Assembly: GCA_032433765.1 (NCBI GenBank)
Contig: JAVIAB010000024.1
Span: 8,924,821-8,988,820, forward strand
Length of the DNA stretch: 64,000 bases
Reading direction: 5' to 3'
Source: Megaustenia siamemsis
Taxonomy: Eukaryota > Mollusca > Gastropoda > Stylommatophora > Ariophantidae
In this document: piece by piece, positions 9,643 to 21,030 of the stretch
Layout of the letters: each line of letters starts with the position of its first letter
Numbering within the stretch: the stretch's first letter is position 1
The notes under the pieces: generated by a model
What the model was told of the DNA's origin: nothing
The model's input: only the letters and a program-made list of their open reading frames with translations
The model's database searches: none
Translations under genes and position numbers: made by a program

Positions 9643-11842
9643 AACATTAAGATATAGACAGAAGAAAGAAAATGATGGAAAGGCATTTTAAATTTCAAGC
9701 ATTAATAGATAGAGATTAAAATGTTGGAGTTAAAAGTGTTGAGAGAGTTTATATTTCCAGCATCAAAAGTTAACCTTTTGAAAATCCTAGAATGACCACA
9801 GAGACAATTTAAAATACTAGCATGAAGATAAAAGCAGTTTAAAATCTTAGTATGAAAAAAGATACATTTAAATGTCCTACTATTAAGAAAGAAACAGTAA
9901 AAAATGTTAATATGAAAGCAGCTTAAAATCCTGTTATGAAAATAGCGATAGACAATTACATCTCAAGCATTAAAATAGAGAGACAGTCATTCTTTTTTAT
10001 TTTTTAATTGAGAATCAAGTTCTGAATAGTTTATCAAACTTGTAGTAACAAGTGTTATATAGGGTGTTTATAATGTCTCTGTGCGCTGACTCGATCAATA
10101 TATAGAAAAGAAAGGGGGAGCAGGGGTCTACATAGAGTAAAAAAAAACACTAGGGATATGGAAAAGATAGTAACATGGAAATATTGTCACAATTACGATG
10201 CAGAAATGCAAGCAATAAAGTTGGCAATAGAAAAACTGCTGAACAGTAATCTTAGCCAACAGCCTGTAGAGATTTTGACAGATGCAAGATCAGTGCACCA
10301 GGCACTGCAATCCAGAAAGTTACTACATCTGCAAACTTTATTGACTGAACTCTACAAACACCACAGGCATGTCCTGCGGTGGATCCCATCTCACTATGGA
10401 ATACCAGGAAACTAGAGAGCAGATCAGATTTCAAAAGAAGGTGCAACAGGCACACAACCAGATGCGCCGGTTACATACCATCATAAGAAACAGATAATCA
10501 AATCAATCAGACGATCAAATGCTCCAAATCAGGATGCCTTTCATAATATGAATAGATTGGAACAAGTTATCATTATACGCATTAGAACAGGACACAATTG
10601 ACTCCACAGTCACGTGTCTACAAAATTCAAGATCGGCACCTCAACTACATGTACACATTCGCCCCAGACAGCGGAACACATATTTCAAGAATGCACTGAA
10701 TATAGTGAAAAAAAGGTGAAGTGCCCCCGTCAGTTCCATAGGCTGTGGAAAATTCCACATATCCCATAGATACAATACTACAGACAAAAATATGTGGACC
10801 ACTGCATAAATGACAAAAGACCGTAACATTTATACAGGAAACGACATTGCATATATAGACAATACATCAGGAGAACGAAAAATAGATATATAGATCCAGA
10901 AGGTTTTTCGAAAATAGTAAGAGACAAGTCTCAGAATATCTTGAGGCCTGTGCTGGATATTTTGAGCACATGCGGTAAACACAGCTTCATCGCGTGAACA
11001 GCTTCTTTACCTAATACAAGCCAGCCAACAACAGTAGTATCTAGATGAATAACACAAATATTATATACAATTTCATGTAATTTCAAAAATATGTTCACTG
11101 CACCTGACTTTGTTTTAGCCTCGTTTTCTTATTTAAGACAGAAGTTGACTTTTCTATGAGCAAAGGAAGATAACTTTTAATTTTTGAGAGAAATTATAAA
11201 TAAAAAATATTTGCACCACAAATTACAATTATAATATATCGACTTATAAACAATTCTTAACTATTAATCTAACAGGAGTTGCTTCCCTTATAATAAAGCA
11301 AGATAATTTTTAATTTCTCAAGCATATAAGTTTATATTAACATTTTCATCAACAATTCAACGGTGGAACATTTTTTTTGCATTTAAGTTTGATATGATAG
11401 AACGAGCCATGCCTGTAAATATTATGTAACATTTAAATATATATTCCTCAACAAAGAACTATTATATTTCTTAGCTGATAATCAACTGTTTAAAGTTTCA
11501 AAGCACTTTTATAGATAACAGGTTCAAAAGATTTAATTTACAAAAAATAACTAATGCCGTCTCATCATTTCGCTGTAGAGTCTAGAAGAGATAATGTTAG
11601 AGCGAGAGAGAGGTATCAATAACATGAGGAAAATACTATGTAGTTGAAATTTCAAAATTCTGGTAGAAAAAGGGAGGGGAACTGAAGATAGACAATTGCA
11701 CATAATTTATGTCACTGGGAGAGGGAGAGAGAATATAAGAAAAATGCATTTCTTTTATTTGATTATAATTTCTGGAATGTTCCCATATAGGAAACTTTAA
11801 AATAATGCAAACCATTTATGAAAATTTATATTTGCAAATTAA
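9643..11842. repeat. Palindrome spacer: orphan diverged copy of the array unit
   Basis: The 2.2-kb spacer is not inverted-repeated. From 9643 to about 11740 it is collinear with the tandem unit at 20815-48722: subrepeats with TTTAAAAT and GCATGAAAA, then CTCGATCAATATATAG, the I-type fragment, AGAGACAAGTCTCAGAAT, AACATTTTCATCAACA and a GAGAGAGAG block. It is closest to the terminal unit (unit 9), sharing the TATGTTCACTGCACC block near 11090. It lacks the roughly 590-bp insertion and so shows the empty site (near 11330-11350). From about 11740 to 11842 satellite sequence resumes. Confidence 0.85.
10103..10898 (+). pseudogene. 5'-truncated I-type RNase H fragment in the palindrome spacer
   Basis: Homologous to about 720-1483. 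Visible are DAEMQAIKLAIEKLL, LTDARSV and WIPSHYGIPGN followed by a TAG. The first catalytic Asp (YTDGS) lies upstream of the truncation. The codon after GHN is TGA where the element at 1-1483 has CGA. The longest open stretch is 10158-10415 (85 codons). It is not functional. Confidence 0.85.
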
Positions 11843-12150
11843 TATGCACAATTTAGACGGTTGTAGAAATTACGTTACAGAATTTCCCTCCCTGGAAGTT
11901 AAGGTAGATAACTTGTAGTGCTTGAAAGAGATTTTAAAAATAATTTAATATTTGACCACAAATTTATGGAAAAGGCTATTCTTTTTTTCTTTCCTATTTG
12001 CTATCATTGTGTGATATATAACCTTTTAACAATGCTTAGCATTAATAAAATTTGATATTTAAAAAATAATATGCAAAAATTAGACCTTTGATAGAAATTA
12101 CATTGTGAAATATTACATAATGTTAGTGGAAATTTTCTATGATTCCTGTG
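11740..12150. repeat. 230-bp satellite copies, inner end of right arm
   Basis: Contains AATTTCCCTCCCTGGAAG at about 11880 and neighbouring satellite blocks, mirroring 9330-9642 and extending about 100 bp further toward the centre. Confidence 0.8.
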
Positions 12151-12179
12151 TAAAAAAAAAAAAGCAGAAAACAGATGAG

Positions 12180-12900
12180 AGAATGACATTTGTCCGTATT
12201 TTGATGTTGCTCAGAAGCTCGTTGGTCACATTAGCTGTACTTTAGTTTAAGGTCTGGCGCGGTTCATAAACGAAGTCTGCAAACGATATTAACTTTCTCA
12301 ACTGGAGAGTTGAAAGGAACATTCAAATAAATAAAAAGAGAAGTGGTCACGGTTGTGTGGTCACCTATGATATTTATCTCCATAATTTATTCTATGCATT
12401 TCAGTGAGACAAGGATGCCCGCTAACCCCGTTACTCTGTATGCTTGAAATAGAACCACTCTTAGAAACAAAATTAGTAAAGACGCAGTCATAAGGGGATC
12501 TTCCATTCAAATCAGAGGAGAACAAAAGCTGCCCATCTAGGCGGATGACACCATTTTCTTCCCGCCAAGTGAAACATCCACTCAGAACATATTAGAGACA
12601 TTCAAAGATTTCATTCTTGGATGTGGAGCCAAACTGAACGTCCAAAAAAAAAACATAATTGTGATCGGCAAATGGGCAAACAAGGCAGGCTTCCCCTTCG
12701 GTCTAACATCAAAACATAACATCAACACATAACATTAACATATAACATCAAACTCTATGGCACACATTTCAGTCGCTCTCAAAGAGAGTACATAAAACAA
12801 CATGGAAGAACATCGTATCCCAGATAATAGACATGCTACACAGATACAAGTTCTAGAAGACCAGTATATCTGGAAGTAGCAACGTATTGAGTTATTTGCG
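12180..12900 (+). pseudogene. L1/Tx1-like RT fragment (right arm, copy 2)
   Basis: RT motif B reads ISVRQGCPLTPLL at about 12398-12430. A one-base frameshift near 12475 leads to IRGSSIQIRGEQ and then LPI-stop-ADDT at 12529-12552, so the Tyr codon of the catalytic YADD is TAG while both Asp codons remain. FFPPSETSTQN and ILGCGAKLNV follow, and the connection-like segment reaches about 12890. The YADDTIFFP-type motif C with this spacing is typical of L1/Tx1-type LINEs. Fragments of the same type are at 48722-49620 and 49800-50580. Confidence 0.75.
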
Positions 12901-12904
12901 GCCA

Positions 12905-13275
12905 TCATCATTGCACTCCAAACATGTTCATAGATGCTCAGATTCCCTCCTCAGCAAGTCCCGCAGTGTCCAACGACTGACGATTCCAGTTCTGTGTTGG
13001 TTAATATGTCTTTTGATACGCCCACTAAGTTTCTCGTTTCTGGCTGTTCCCATCTTAACTCCCATCTTTTTCATCCCAAGGAGTGATATGGACTCTAGGT
13101 TGTCGAAGTCAAGTGCCCTGCCCACATCTCGGATGGCATTGATACTGTCCGCCCGACCCATTGGTTCACCGTCTTCAATGACAGCGCTTCTAGCCAACCT
13201 GACCACTTTTTCATTATCCCCTTACTCCCGCATGTTCAGGGACGTAGACAATTGTGACCTTATGTATTCCTTAAT
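12905..13275 (-). pseudogene. RNase H-type retroelement, C-terminal fragment (right arm, copy 2)
   Basis: Mirror of 8195-8565, with a 92-codon ORF on the minus strand (13206-12928) differing from the left copy at only two residues (NQHRTG versus NKHRTE). The RNase H end is present as PEHAGV near 13235-13250, in another frame. Confidence 0.75.
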
Positions 13276-13319
13276 TTCACAAATATTTTCACTGCACAGC
13301 GACTTTTTATAGTCTTGTT

Positions 13320-14330
13320 TCCATATTCAGGCAGCATTTGCCTCCATGTAAATGAAGGTAAATAACTTAAAGTGTTTAAGAGAGATTTTTTAAATAGTTA
13401 AATATTTACCATAAATGTAAAGAAAACGCAATTCCTTTATTTGTTTCTTATTTTTGGAATGTTTCCATATATAAAACTTTAAAAGAAATGCAAACTGTTT
13501 ATGAAACTTTTAATTGGTAAATTAATATGCAAAAGTTATAAGATCGATAGAAATTACGTTACACAATTTCCCTCCCTGCATTTTAAGGTAGATATATTGA
13601 ATTTTTGAAAGAGATTTTTTTTAAATAATTGAATATTACCACTCATTTAAGGAAAATTCATTTCCTTTATTTGTTAATAATTTGTAGAACTTTCTCATAT
13701 AGAAAACTTAAAAATTCTGCAAATTCTTTATGAAACTTTATATTTGCCAAATAATATGCAAAATTTACACGATTTATAGAAATTACGTTACAGAATTTCC
13801 CTCCCTGTATTTCAAGGTAGATAACATAAAGTACTTGAAAGAGATTTAAAAAAAAAACAATTTTATATACTACAAATTTAAGGAAAATGTATTTCCTTAT
13901 TTGGTTCTGATTTTATAATTTTTCTATATAGGAAACTTTTAAAATAATGGAAATCATTTATAAAACTTTATATTTTCAAATTAATATGCAAAATGTAGAC
14001 GGTTGATAGAAATTACTTTATAGAACTTACCTCCCTGCAAATTAAGGTAGATAACTTAAAATGTTTGAAAGATATTTTTTTAATAATTTAATATTACCAC
14101 AGATTTAAGGAAAATGCATTTCCTTATTTCTTTTTAATTTCTGGAATGTTTCTTTATTTGAAACTTTTAAAATAATTTAAACCAATTATGAAACTTTATA
14201 TTTGCAAATTAACATGCAAAAGTTAGACGGTTGATATAAATTACATTGTAAAATATTACATAAGATTAGTTGATAATAAGCCATGATTTCTGCGTAAATA
14301 ATAAAAGCGGATAATTTAAATTAAAAGATT
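13320..14330. repeat. 230-bp AT-rich satellite, about 4 copies (right arm)
   Basis: Mirror of 7150-8160. CCTCCCTG (or CCTCCATG) recurs at about 230-bp spacing, each time preceded by an AAATTACGTTACAGAATTTC-like block. Confidence 0.9.
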
Positions 14331-15389
14331 ATAATTTGTTTTCTTTCTTGAAGGATCCCCAAAAAATGCATGTCGAGTAATATTCCCAAATGGCTTCCAC
14401 AGTAGCAATGGATAACATAATATTATGTGTATGTTTATTAACAAGGTGGGCTATTGATGGCGAGGTTGATTGTCATGTATGTGGAAGCATCACTGCAAGC
14501 AAATTCAACGATGACAAACAAACCAATACGGGAACATCGTATGTTAGCGCTGCCAAAAATATCTCAAGCAATTAGTCACGAACTTCAAGGTGGATGTTCT
14601 ACAGACAAAACAGACTTTACATTTCTTCTACCGAAGGCACAGATTGAGGGTCTCTGTGTGATCAAAAGATAATAGCCAACCAACGTCATGTTTTGATGTG
14701 ACAATGTCAGGAGTGGACATCGCTATTGCTTGTGATTCCGTCTCTACCAATAATTCCGAATTGAACGTCAATGCTTGGTATTTAAATGATTTCACAGACT
14801 ATCTGATTACACAAAGTGAAGTGGATTAGATGAATCTTTATTTTCTTGTTGACGAAGGACAACCGACAATAATTAATTAGTCTAAATGACATCATTACAC
14901 ATACTATACAATATGTTCAGCTTGTGTTTGTTGACATGAGTGGTCTCAGGGAGAATGTGATCCACGTCGTCGTTATATTTCTCTATGGTGGCGGTTTATT
15001 ATTAGAGGATAAATAGTAAAAATAAAGAGAAAATTGTAGATCAACAGTACCAAGTCACAGGCACTACGATTGTTGTTGTGGTCGTTGATGTTAAGTAAAC
15101 AAGGCCCATTGTCTGCCTGAGTGCTAAACTTCTTGTTGGGTATTACATCCAATATTTATTGAACCAAATATTATGATGGCAACTCGCAACTGTCAACAGA
15201 AAGATGGTTCCATTACACAATAACCACACACAGCCCGAGCAGATGGTGTTCGTAAACCCGGGAAGGCCGACCATCTAAGGGCAGAATCCACCTACAGATA
15301 AGACAATCTGCTGCCTTGTTGGAAGATTGGAGACAATCAAAGGCTAAGGAAAGCAAATCTTAATAAAATGATGGTAGAAATCTGATGCA
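14331..15389. other. Unrecognised 1-kb stretch (right arm)
   Basis: Mirror of 6086-7150. It has two overlapping plus-strand short ORFs (14390-14575, 14454-14672) in different frames and the CCCGGG patch near 15255. In this orientation it lies directly upstream of the I-type LINE, so it may hold that element's rearranged upstream part. No RT, endonuclease or transposase motif is visible. Confidence 0.4.
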
Positions 15390-17240
15390 CTGGGCCATTG
15401 GCGCAGAACACAGTGCAACGTTCTAACATGTACTCAGTCAGAGTGGATCTAACGGACTTTTATGGTGCTCTGCCTGTGGAGTCCCCTCAGGCAGGTAGAG
15501 TGCAGGGCCCCATACCTCGAAAGGGTCCGCCCCGGGCTAATGGTGGTCACCCTGACCCATTTTGGAGAGCCAGGAAATGGGACCAGATGGAGACTACTAC
15601 TGGTCGGAAAAGCTTCAAACATTCACAAACGGAGATGCAGAGATCATTGGCACAGACCTATACGTCAACTCCACTAGCGCAAGGATATTTAACTACATAC
15701 ACAATTTCAGCCTATCAAGAAACACACTCTCTGCAAAATTCAAGATAAAAGACCATGCACTTCCTATTGAACAAAACCTAACATATCTTGGCGTTACCAT
15801 GAATCGCAGAATGGCATGGATAAATCAGATAGACAGAGCAAACAAGAGAGCCAGAAAAAGAAATAGATATTATGAAGAAATTGGCATGAAAGGACTGGGG
15901 AGCAGACAGCAATATCTTGAAACGACTATACGTAGGAAGAGTAAGACCAGTCCTAGAGTATGGAGTCACAGCCTGGGCTACAGCTTCCAAATCACACCTT
16001 AGCAAAATTGACAGAACACAAACCCAGGCTGCCCGTATCCATCTCTGGTGCTATGAAATCTACAGCTATCAAGACTCTAGAAAGAGTAACAGGTTTACAA
16101 CCCTTAGAAGACAGGTGGAAAACTAAAGTAATGCAACAAGCGGAGAAATATAAAAGGCTCCTTAGCTACCCCATGCACCAAAGAATAACTGGTTTCGGAA
16201 AAGTAAGACTAAAGAGGCGCAACTTCGCTGCAATCTCCAAAGAACTGGCAACTAGTGACCCAGTACTGTCACAAACATTACCGAAACCCTTATGTCCATC
16301 TGATATGGGAAACCCCAAAAAAACCAGAACTTAAGGAAGACATAATAGGAAGCATGAAAAAAGGCTCACAAACAGACAAAGAGAGAAAACACATGGCAGA
16401 AAAACACACAAATAGCAACTACTCACAGGACTCCTGGTCACACATATACACAGATGGCTCTGCTACAAATACCACCAGAAATGGAGGAGGAGGTGTGTTC
16501 CTGAGGCTGAAAAACTAGAATGAGATCACCAAGAAATAGCTACTGGGAAATTCTCAAACAACTATAAAGCGGAAACTGAAGCCCTCAAAGATGCTGCAAA
16601 ACTGGCTATCCAACACAAAAATAGCGTGCACAAGCAATTGTTGATACTGACTGATGCTCTGTCAGTCCTAACAGCTTTAAAACCCCCAGGAACAGTGAGC
16701 TAGATGACTTGAGAACAACCCTAGACCGACTGTGCAATAACTTCCAGAGAGTGGTCATCCTGTGGATACCATCACACTGTAATATACACGGAAACGAACG
16801 CACAGACAAATTAGCTAAAGAGGGAAGGAGATTACCACAAGAGAACCATCTGGTCAGCTACGACGAAGCCAAATTCATGCTCAAAAGCTAGTACCTTGAA
16901 AAATGGAAACGAGAACACCCAAAGTATAACGAGAGGGACGGATACATCCAACTATCAAGGAGGGATCAAGTCATCTTACTTCACCTATGCACTGGCCACA
17001 ACAGAATGAGAAACCACATGTTCATCAAACTCAAAATAGGTACAACCAGCCAATGCCACTGTACACTGGACAACATGACAACAAAACATGTTCTACAGGA
17101 TTGCCCCCAGTACACAGACCTGAGAAGGACAATGTGGTCCACATCCACCTCCCTGGAAGAGAAGCTATACGGAGCAACCGAATCACTTAAACTGACAACT
17201 GCCTTCACAAGAAAGTCCGGAATCCTACTCTGAATGAGCC
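15390..17240 (+). pseudogene. I-type LINE, RT thumb to C-terminus, degenerate (right arm)
   Basis: Read through several frames: LTYLGVTMNRRMAW at about 15778, then GRVRPVLEYGVTAW at about 15930, AMKSTAIKTLERVTGLQPL near 16050, MHQRITGFGKVRLKR near 16180, HIYTDGSATN at about 16440 (first Asp), YKAETEALK near 16565 (Glu), LLILTDALSVL near 16640 (Asp), WIPSHCNIHGNERTDKLAKEG from about 16760 (last Asp), and the C-terminal CHC...KHVLQDC near 17060-17105. All RNase H catalytic residues survive, but at least five frameshifts or stops separate the pieces. No simple-repeat tail is visible after the stop near 17233. It is mirrored at 4230-6085. Confidence 0.82.
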
Positions 17241-17269
17241 TTGATCGCAGAAAAAGAAAATGTGTATGT

Positions 17270-17690
17270 TGTCTTGATGATAGTTGGTGAGAGAATAACA
17301 TTTGTCGTATTTTATGTTGTTCAGAAGCTCGTTGGTCACATGAGCTGTACTTTAGTTCAAGGTCTGACTCGGTTCATAAACTAAGTCTGCATAAGATATT
17401 AACTTTCTCCCCTGGAGAGCTGAAAAGAAAATTCAAATAAATGAAAAGAGAAATCATCACGGTTGTGAATTCACCTATAAGGAAAACGTATTAATCATGA
17501 TAATTTGTTCTCTGTAGTTCAGTGAGACAAGCAGCCCGCTGTCCCCGTTATTCTGTATACTCGCCATAGAACCATTCTTAGAAAGAAAAAAAAATTAGGC
17601 AAGACGTAGCCATAAGGTGCACCTTCATACAAGTCAGAGGAGAACAAAATCTGTCCATCTATGTGGAGGACATCATTTTCTTCTAAGAAC
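17270..17690 (+). pseudogene. L1/Tx1-like RT fragment (right arm, copy 1)
   Basis: Mirror of 3785-4200 and paralogous to 12180-12560: same flank (CAGAAGCTCGTTGGTCACAT), a decayed motif B near 17520 (CAGTGAGACAAGCAGCCC) and the sequence up to the motif C region near 17665. It is truncated at about 17690 against the RNase H pseudogene. Confidence 0.55.
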
Positions 17691-18640
17691 TAAGTTTCTT
17701 GTTTATGGCTGTGCCCATCTTAACTCTCATCTTTTTTCATCCGAAGGGGTGATGTGGACTCATAGTTGTCGAAGTCATGGGCCCTTCCCACATCTCGAAG
17801 AGCATTGATGATGTCCGCCCGACCCATTGGTTGACCGTCTTCAATGACAGCACAGCTAGCCAATCTGTCCGCTCATACATTTCCCCGTGTTCCCGCATGT
17901 TCAGGGATGTAGACAATGGTGGCCTTACGTATTTTTACCTCTGCAATGACTCTACCCATTGCCTACATACAGAGCCCGCCTCCACTTTTCTTATCATGCT
18001 CAATGGATCACTTAGTATGCAGACATGGGTGTAGTTTTGTGACTCTAAACAGATAAATTTCCAGGTCACTGCCATCACCTTCATCGTCATGCTTCTCGTG
18101 GTCATAACGTATGTACCACTGTCTTCCTTAACTATTCTGCTTGCCGAGCGTACTGCAAGTGCCCATACACTCATTTGGTGTCGTATTACAGATCTGTCTG
18201 TATAGATGACTGCATCCTTTTCATCAGTGTTATCCCAGATGACTTCCGTATTGACCACGACTGAGTTCTGTTCCCTACATTTCCAGTTTAGTGTGATAAT
18301 ACACGAGAATGATCCCGGATGATGTAGGCACCTGTATCCACTCCTCACCAGCATTGCTATTGGTAAACGCACAGATTTGTTTGATGATATCTTCTGCTCG
18401 GCCCACCCATGATTTGTCTCTTTTTGGCCTGACACCTTTCCCTGTGTTGAGCTCGTTGTGCAATGGATGCTTCTTATCTGCAGTTATCTTCAGGTATGCT
18501 CCTTCCCTCCAGAACTTGATCCTGTCATCCATGGTTGGAAAGTCAAGAAGATACCTCATTGCTACACAGGGAGTGTCCCTTGTACATCCCCAAGATAAAG
18601 CGCATGGCTTCATTCTGTATTTTCTCCAGCCTGTCAATTT
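17690..18640 (-). pseudogene. RNase H-type retroelement pseudogene (right arm, copy 1)
   Basis: Mirror of 2836-3790. The longest minus-strand ORFs are at 18435-17935 (166 codons) and 18637-18275 (120 codons). The same lesions are present (YTDRS, MTMKVMAVT with Lys for Glu), so they predate formation of the palindrome. Confidence 0.8.
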
Positions 18641-18779
18641 ATGTTGTACTGACTGTAAGTATTGCTAAGGTGTACACAATTAGTGCGAGGACTAGTCACT
18701 AGAAGAGAAGGGTAGGAAGCCTCTGCTCAATGTTGGCAGCTGCCATGACCTTAAAGACATCTAATTTTTTTGTGAGATT

Positions 18780-18930
18780 TTGTTATCACATGGTCCTTGA
18801 AACACAGGCTGCAATCAAACTAAAATTATCAAATGGTCGTCATGGTCCCTAAAACACAGGCTGCAATCAAACTAAAATTATCACATGGTCGCCATGGTCC
18901 CTGAAACACAGGCTGCAATAAAACAAAACT
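18780..18930. repeat. 52-bp tandem repeat (right arm), 3 copies
   Basis: Mirror of 2545-2695, with copies marked by ACACAGGCTGCAAT. Confidence 0.85.
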
Positions 18931-19029
18931 TTCAGCTATGTCATCAACCTGTCCCTGGTCACCTCATCAGCTTCCATTCGCACCACCAGGGTTTGCATGT
19001 TAACGATATGATTGTTATAGGAGAACCAT

Positions 19030-19975
19030 GGGAGATAGAGATGGGAAAGTAGCATGAAACAATGGGCAGGTCTCAGCTTTCAGTCTTAAAGAAAGATTGG
19101 AGGTAGAGATGGGAAAGTAACATGAAACAATGGGCAGGTCTCAACTTCCAATCTCAAAGAATGATTGGAGATAGAGATTGGAAAGTAATATGAAACAATG
19201 GGCAGGTCTCAGCTTTCAGTCTCAAAGAAAGATTGGAGGTAGAGGTGGGAAAGTAACATGAAACAATGGGCAGGTCTCAACTTCCAATCTCAAAGAATGA
19301 TTGGAGGTAGAGATGGGAAAGTAGCATGAAACAATGGGCAGGTCTCAGCTTTCAGTCTTAAAGAAAGATTGGAGATAGAGATGAGAAAGGAACATGAAAC
19401 AATGGGCAGGTCTCAGCTTTCAGTCTCAAAGAAAGATTGGAGATAGAGATGGGAAAGTAACATGAAACAATGGGCAGGTCTCAACTTTCAGTATCAAAGA
19501 AAGATTGGAGGTAGAGATGGGAAAGTAGCTTGAAACAATGGGCAGGTCTCAGTCTTAAAGAAAGATTGGAGGTAGAGATGAGAAAGTAACATGAAACAAT
19601 GGGCAAGTCTCAACTTTCAGTCTCAAAGAAAGATTGGAGGTAGAAATGAGAAAGTAACATGAAACAATAGGCAGGTCTCAACTTTCAGTCTCAAAGAAAG
19701 ATTGGAGGTAGAGATGAGAAAGTAACATGAAACAATAGGTAGGTCTCAACTTTCAGTCTCAAAGAAAGATTGGAGGTAGAGATGAGAAAGTAACATGAAA
19801 CAATAGGCAGGTCTCAGCTTTCAGTCTCAAAGAAAGATTGGAAGTAGAGATGGGAAAGTAGCATGAAACAATGGGCAGGTCTCAACTTTCAATCTCAAAG
19901 AAAGATTGGAGATAGAGATGGGAAAGTAACATGAAACAATGTGCAGGTCTCAACTTTCAGTCACAAAGAAAGATC
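19030..19975. repeat. 68-bp tandem repeat (right arm), about 14 copies
   Basis: Mirror of 1840-2440 with about five more copies, each with TGAAACAATGGGCAGGTCTC and AAAGATTGGAGGTAGAGATG. Several units share private variants (for example CAACTTCCAATCTCAAAGAA twice), pointing to expansion by local duplication after the arms separated. Confidence 0.9.
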
Positions 19976-20049
19976 AGAGGTAGAGAGAAATGGACAACAT
20001 TGACGAGGTTTGTCAGTGGTCACCCAACGATCCCCAAGATTATGGAATG

Positions 20050-20815
20050 AAGAAGAAAAAAAATAAATAGTAGTAATAGAAGTAGGAACAGAGGAAGAAG
20101 AAAAATAAAAAAGTAGTAATAGAAGTAGGAACAGAGGAAGAAGAAAAATAAATAGTAGTAATAGAAGTAGGAACAGAGGAAGAAGAAAAATAAATAGTAG
20201 TAATAAAAGTAGGAACAGAGGAAAGAAGAAAAATAAATAGTAGTAATAGAAGTAGGAACTGAGGAGGAAGAAAAATAAATAGTAGTAATAGAAATAGGAA
20301 CACAGGAAGTAGAAAAATAAATAGTAGTAATAGAAATAGGAACAGAGGAAGAAGAAAAATAAATAGTAGTAATAGAAGTAGAAACAGAGGAAGAAGAAAA
20401 ATAAATAGTAATATAAGTAGGAATAGAGGAAGAAGACAAATAAATAGTAGTAATAGAAATAGGAACACATGTAGAAGAAAAATAAATAGTAGTAATAGAA
20501 ATAGGAACAGAGGAATAAGAAAAATAAATAGTAATAGAAGTAGGAACAGAGGAGGAAGAAAAATAAATAGTAGTAATAGAAGTAGGAACAGGGGAAGAAG
20601 AAAAATAAAAAAGTAGTAATAGAAGTAGGAACAGAGGAAGAAGAAAAATAAATAGTAGTAATAGAAGTAGGAACAGGGGAAGAAGAAAAATAAATAGTAG
20701 TAATAGAAGTAGAAACAGAGGTAGAAGAAAAATAAATAGTAGTAATAGAAGTAGGAACTGAGGAAGAAGAAAAATAAATAGTAGTAATAGAAGTAGAAAC
20801 AGAGGAAGAAGAAAA
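20050..20815 (+). repeat. 42-bp GAA/AATAA-rich minisatellite (right arm), about 18 copies
   Basis: The unit is AGGAAGAAGAAAAATAAATA plus GTAGTAATAGAAGTAGGAACAG in head-to-tail copies. It mirrors the shorter, partly deleted block at 1560-1790. The purine-rich strand runs for over 700 bp. Confidence 0.9.
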
Positions 20816-21030
20816 CAGTTAATAATGCTAATAGGAAAATGAATGCAGCTTAAAATCCTGTTAAGAAAATAGCGATAGACAATTACATCTCAAGCATTAA
20901 AATAGAGAAACAGTCATTCTTTTTAATTTTTTAATTGAGAATCAAGTTCTGAATAGTTTATCAAACTTGTAGAAACAAGTGTTATATAGGGTGTTTATAA
21001 TGTCTCTGTGCGGTGACTCGATCAATATAT

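Larger units (their letters stand above)
11843..20815 (-). repeat. Giant palindrome, right arm
   Basis: The reverse complement of about 1500-9642. It is longer than the left arm mainly because the 68-bp and 42-bp tandem repeats have more copies. The outer edge is sharp on this side: 42-bp repeats end at about 20815 and ACAGTTAATAATGCTAAT of array unit 1 follows directly. Small substitutions and indels occur along the arm. Confidence 0.93.

Noticed and set aside
19961..20470. Three overlapping minus-strand ORFs of 139-169 codons, rich in Tyr, Phe and Leu, that look like membrane proteins
   Set aside because: They are translations of the 42-bp minisatellite, whose length is a multiple of three. 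All frames are open and the mirror block shows different lengths.
1500..20815. The palindrome as a pure assembly or read-chimera artefact
   Set aside because: The arms differ by substitutions, indels and tandem-copy numbers, and the centre is a 2.2-kb non-palindromic unit. A hairpin-read artefact would give identical arms and little spacer. It cannot be fully excluded without reads.
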